Part shown: positions 62,046-64,000 of the stretch, piece after piece
How positions within the stretch are numbered: position 1 is the first letter of the stretch
Layout: the number at the start of each line of letters is the position of its first letter
Assembly: GCF_030272615.1 (NCBI RefSeq)
Contig: NC_081406.1
Coordinates: forward strand, 109,131,283 to 109,195,282
Length of the DNA stretch: 64,000 nucleotides
Direction: 5' to 3'
Origin: Cryptomeria japonica
Lineage: Eukaryota > Streptophyta > Pinopsida > Cupressales > Cupressaceae
Translations under genes and position numbers: made by a program
The notes under the pieces: generated by a model
Told to the model about the DNA's origin: nothing
What the model saw: only the letters and a program-made list of their open reading frames with translations
The model's database searches: none

Positions 62046-62218
62046 CCAGATTTTAATGGTATATAAAATAAAAAGTATTTTATGAAAATAAGAACAAGAA
62101 TTTCACAGGAATGAAATGAAATATATATATATATATATTTCCAGATTTTAATGGTATATAAAATAAAAAGTATTTTATGAAAATAAGAACAAGAATTTCA
62201 CAGGAATGAAATGAAATA
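62041..62218. repeat. Perfect tandem duplication, 95-bp period, bounded by (AT)n
   Basis: The 83 bp at 62041-62123 recur without change at 62136-62218. Both copies are preceded by an (AT)n tract (about 62012-62041 and 62122-62137). The exact match points to recent duplication. Confidence 0.95.
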
Positions 62219-64000
62219 GAGAGATTTGCTTCAGCAAATAACAGATACTTATATTTCCACAGAGGATTATTCACAGAGAAATATATCCCTCCATTTCAAC
62301 TAATATTCACAGAGAGGAGTATACAACTAGATATAAATATATATGCAATCAAATGAGAATAAGGATTTAAATACAGAGATGAATAACACAGAGGATTATT
62401 CACAGAGAAATAACACAGAGGATTTTTCAAGCCTCATTTCATGTAATGTCTCTCATGGTCTATTTTAGTAAGAAGAGCTATTCCTTGGTGGTGCACATCA
62501 ATTAGGCCTAAACCACTAGATTTTGTAGAGGTAAAAGAAATCTAAAGCTATTATATAGAAACCCTTATTTTAATTAGAAATGACCCAAAGAAAATCTATT
62601 TGTAATTTTTCCAACCTATGGTAGGAAGCCGTAGAAGGAACCCAAAAAGTTGAGTAAACACATGAGTAGAAAACAAAACTTTATAGAAAACTTAGAATTT
62701 ATAGCCCAACAGAAGCTTAATGATCCAAAAACGATAATTTTCACCTATATCAATAGCATACTACAAAAGAGAATATGAGAATGCTTGAAAAGTAAAATAA
62801 ATACAAAATAAAATAAAAATATTTCTCCCTTCCAATCCATTTCCAACAAAAGGCCTAAACATCTAAGGAGGAAAGAAGGATTGTTTATAGGACTAAATCT
62901 TTCCGTTGGAAAATAAACATGTTCAATATCGAAGATTGTGAAGATCAATCTCTATCCAATAAACTAATCAAAGGATGAGATTCAATACTTGGATAGCGAC
63001 AACATGAAAATCTGAAACTCGTATGAAATTTTAAAAATTAATTTGTCTTAATTGTGGAAATCCCATGATTAGATACTTCTTCTTTATGATGCCAAAAATC
63101 AGCCTCTTAACCATGCTTAATTAACATATCTTATGTGAACTTATAACAGAAATAAATAATTATTAACATCAGCATAAGATAACAACAATAAGGCATAAAT
63201 CAGCAACATAACATCTACTCATAACACAAAATTTAGGCGGAGAAACCCTTGCAGGAAAAAGCTCCACCAAGAAGAGAGGACAAGCTTGTATTAACAACAA
63301 TAAATGTAATTACAATCCAATTACTTCCATTATCCTCTTTGCCTCCACCATAGAAGCACCTATGAACATGTGAACAACCTCCTTATGTCTCACATCTATC
63401 CTTCATTCCTACACAGAAAAGTGCATTCAAGTGTTTCACATTCTATGCACATAATTCTACACCCAAAAGGTTATATTTATAGAATGGAAAGAGCTCCAAA
63501 ATCATCAATAAAGGTTCCCAAATAATACTCTTCATTACTCACAACCACAACCCTTGGAATGCATCCACGAAGCTTGAAAAGATATGGGTTTAGCTTCCAA
63601 TACCTTCTCTCCAACATAGACACCTATACTTGCAAGATAAACATTACATTAAACATAATAAATGACTGGTTTAACCAAGAGACACATGATGCCTCTTCTA
63701 TACTCCCACTTGGAGAAGCCCATAGGTCAAGTTTTGTTTCCACTTTCTTAAGTCATTAAATATCTTATTCTATACATCCATATGTGGGAAAAATAATATT
63801 AAATAGTTGTGTTCACAACCCACTTTTACTATTGCTAGTGTAACGCATTGCCCCTTATGAATGTATTGCAAACAATGGTGAGAATTAAATATTACAAATT
63901 ATTTTCCCAATACATCATAAATGCCTCAGAACACTTTCCAAGGATGTTAAAACCATGTCATAGGGTTTACAAGGTAGATGGCACCTTAATCCTAGCATTA
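62219..64000. other. Repeat-like sequence, possibly minus-strand copia-type LTR
   Basis: ACAGAGGATTATTCACAGAG occurs at about 62259-62278 and 62390-62409. Around 63235-63290 the minus strand carries GCAAGGGTTTCTCCGCC, similar to the fold-and-process region often seen at the 3' end of plant copia LTRs. No pol sequence or boundaries were found. No gene is supported to the end of the window. Confidence 0.3.

Overview
The window looks like nuclear DNA of a seed plant with a very large, repeat-rich genome. A gymnosperm, probably a conifer, fits best. The reasons are very sparse genes, long AT-rich intergenic stretches, old heavily mutated LTR retrotransposons nested in one another, long pure dinucleotide microsatellites and a gene with a 1.8-kb intron. 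The species call is inference; nothing here fixes it.

Two genes look intact. One is an intronless 736-codon PLS-DYW pentatricopeptide-repeat gene (14304-16514, +), an organelle RNA C-to-U editing factor type. The other is a three-exon DUF1218 four-pass membrane protein gene (33747-36333, -), whose exons join in frame at GT-AG sites. A receptor-like kinase of the CrRLK1L/FERONIA type is present only as pseudogene fragments in two tandem copies (about 17.56-18.6 kb and 19.36-19.53 kb, -).

Layout: 1-5080 is the 3' part of a decayed Ty1/copia element with its 3' LTR. 5.1-10.1 kb is a decayed minus-strand element ending in an LTR of a TGTAGACACC-type family, also seen at about 21.0-22.3 kb (-) and 38.3-39.0 kb (+). 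11.9-12.8 kb is a tandem duplication carrying a tRNA-derived SINE in its second copy. A perfect 61-bp triplication lies just upstream of the PPR gene. 20-26 kb is AT-rich with (GA)n and (TG)n tracts. 27.3-30.6 kb is a large inverted repeat with arms of about 860-870 bp, enclosing microsatellites and a 1-kb array of palindromic units of about 137 bp.

42.0-48.0 kb is a minus-strand LTR element with two 1.19-kb LTRs, a primer-binding site, gag and protease remnants, no recognisable polymerase, and a 492-codon reading frame on the opposite strand that is broken only by stop codons. 49.3-55.9 kb is another long decayed plus-strand reading frame, split by a complete 2.5-kb non-autonomous LTR element with a perfect 5-bp target duplication. 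57.96-58.24 kb is a second SINE with an exact 15-bp target duplication. 59.8-64 kb holds LTR-like sequence with a GC-rich block, a 27-base C run and short duplications.

Much of the coding decay fits C-to-T change: many stops are TAG, TAA or TGA where CAG, CAA, CGA or TGG is expected, and both retrotransposon proteases carry the same Asp-Leu-Gly in place of the catalytic Asp-Ser/Thr-Gly. This is the expected trace of long-term methylation of silenced repeats. All positions and alignments were read by eye; no database search was made.
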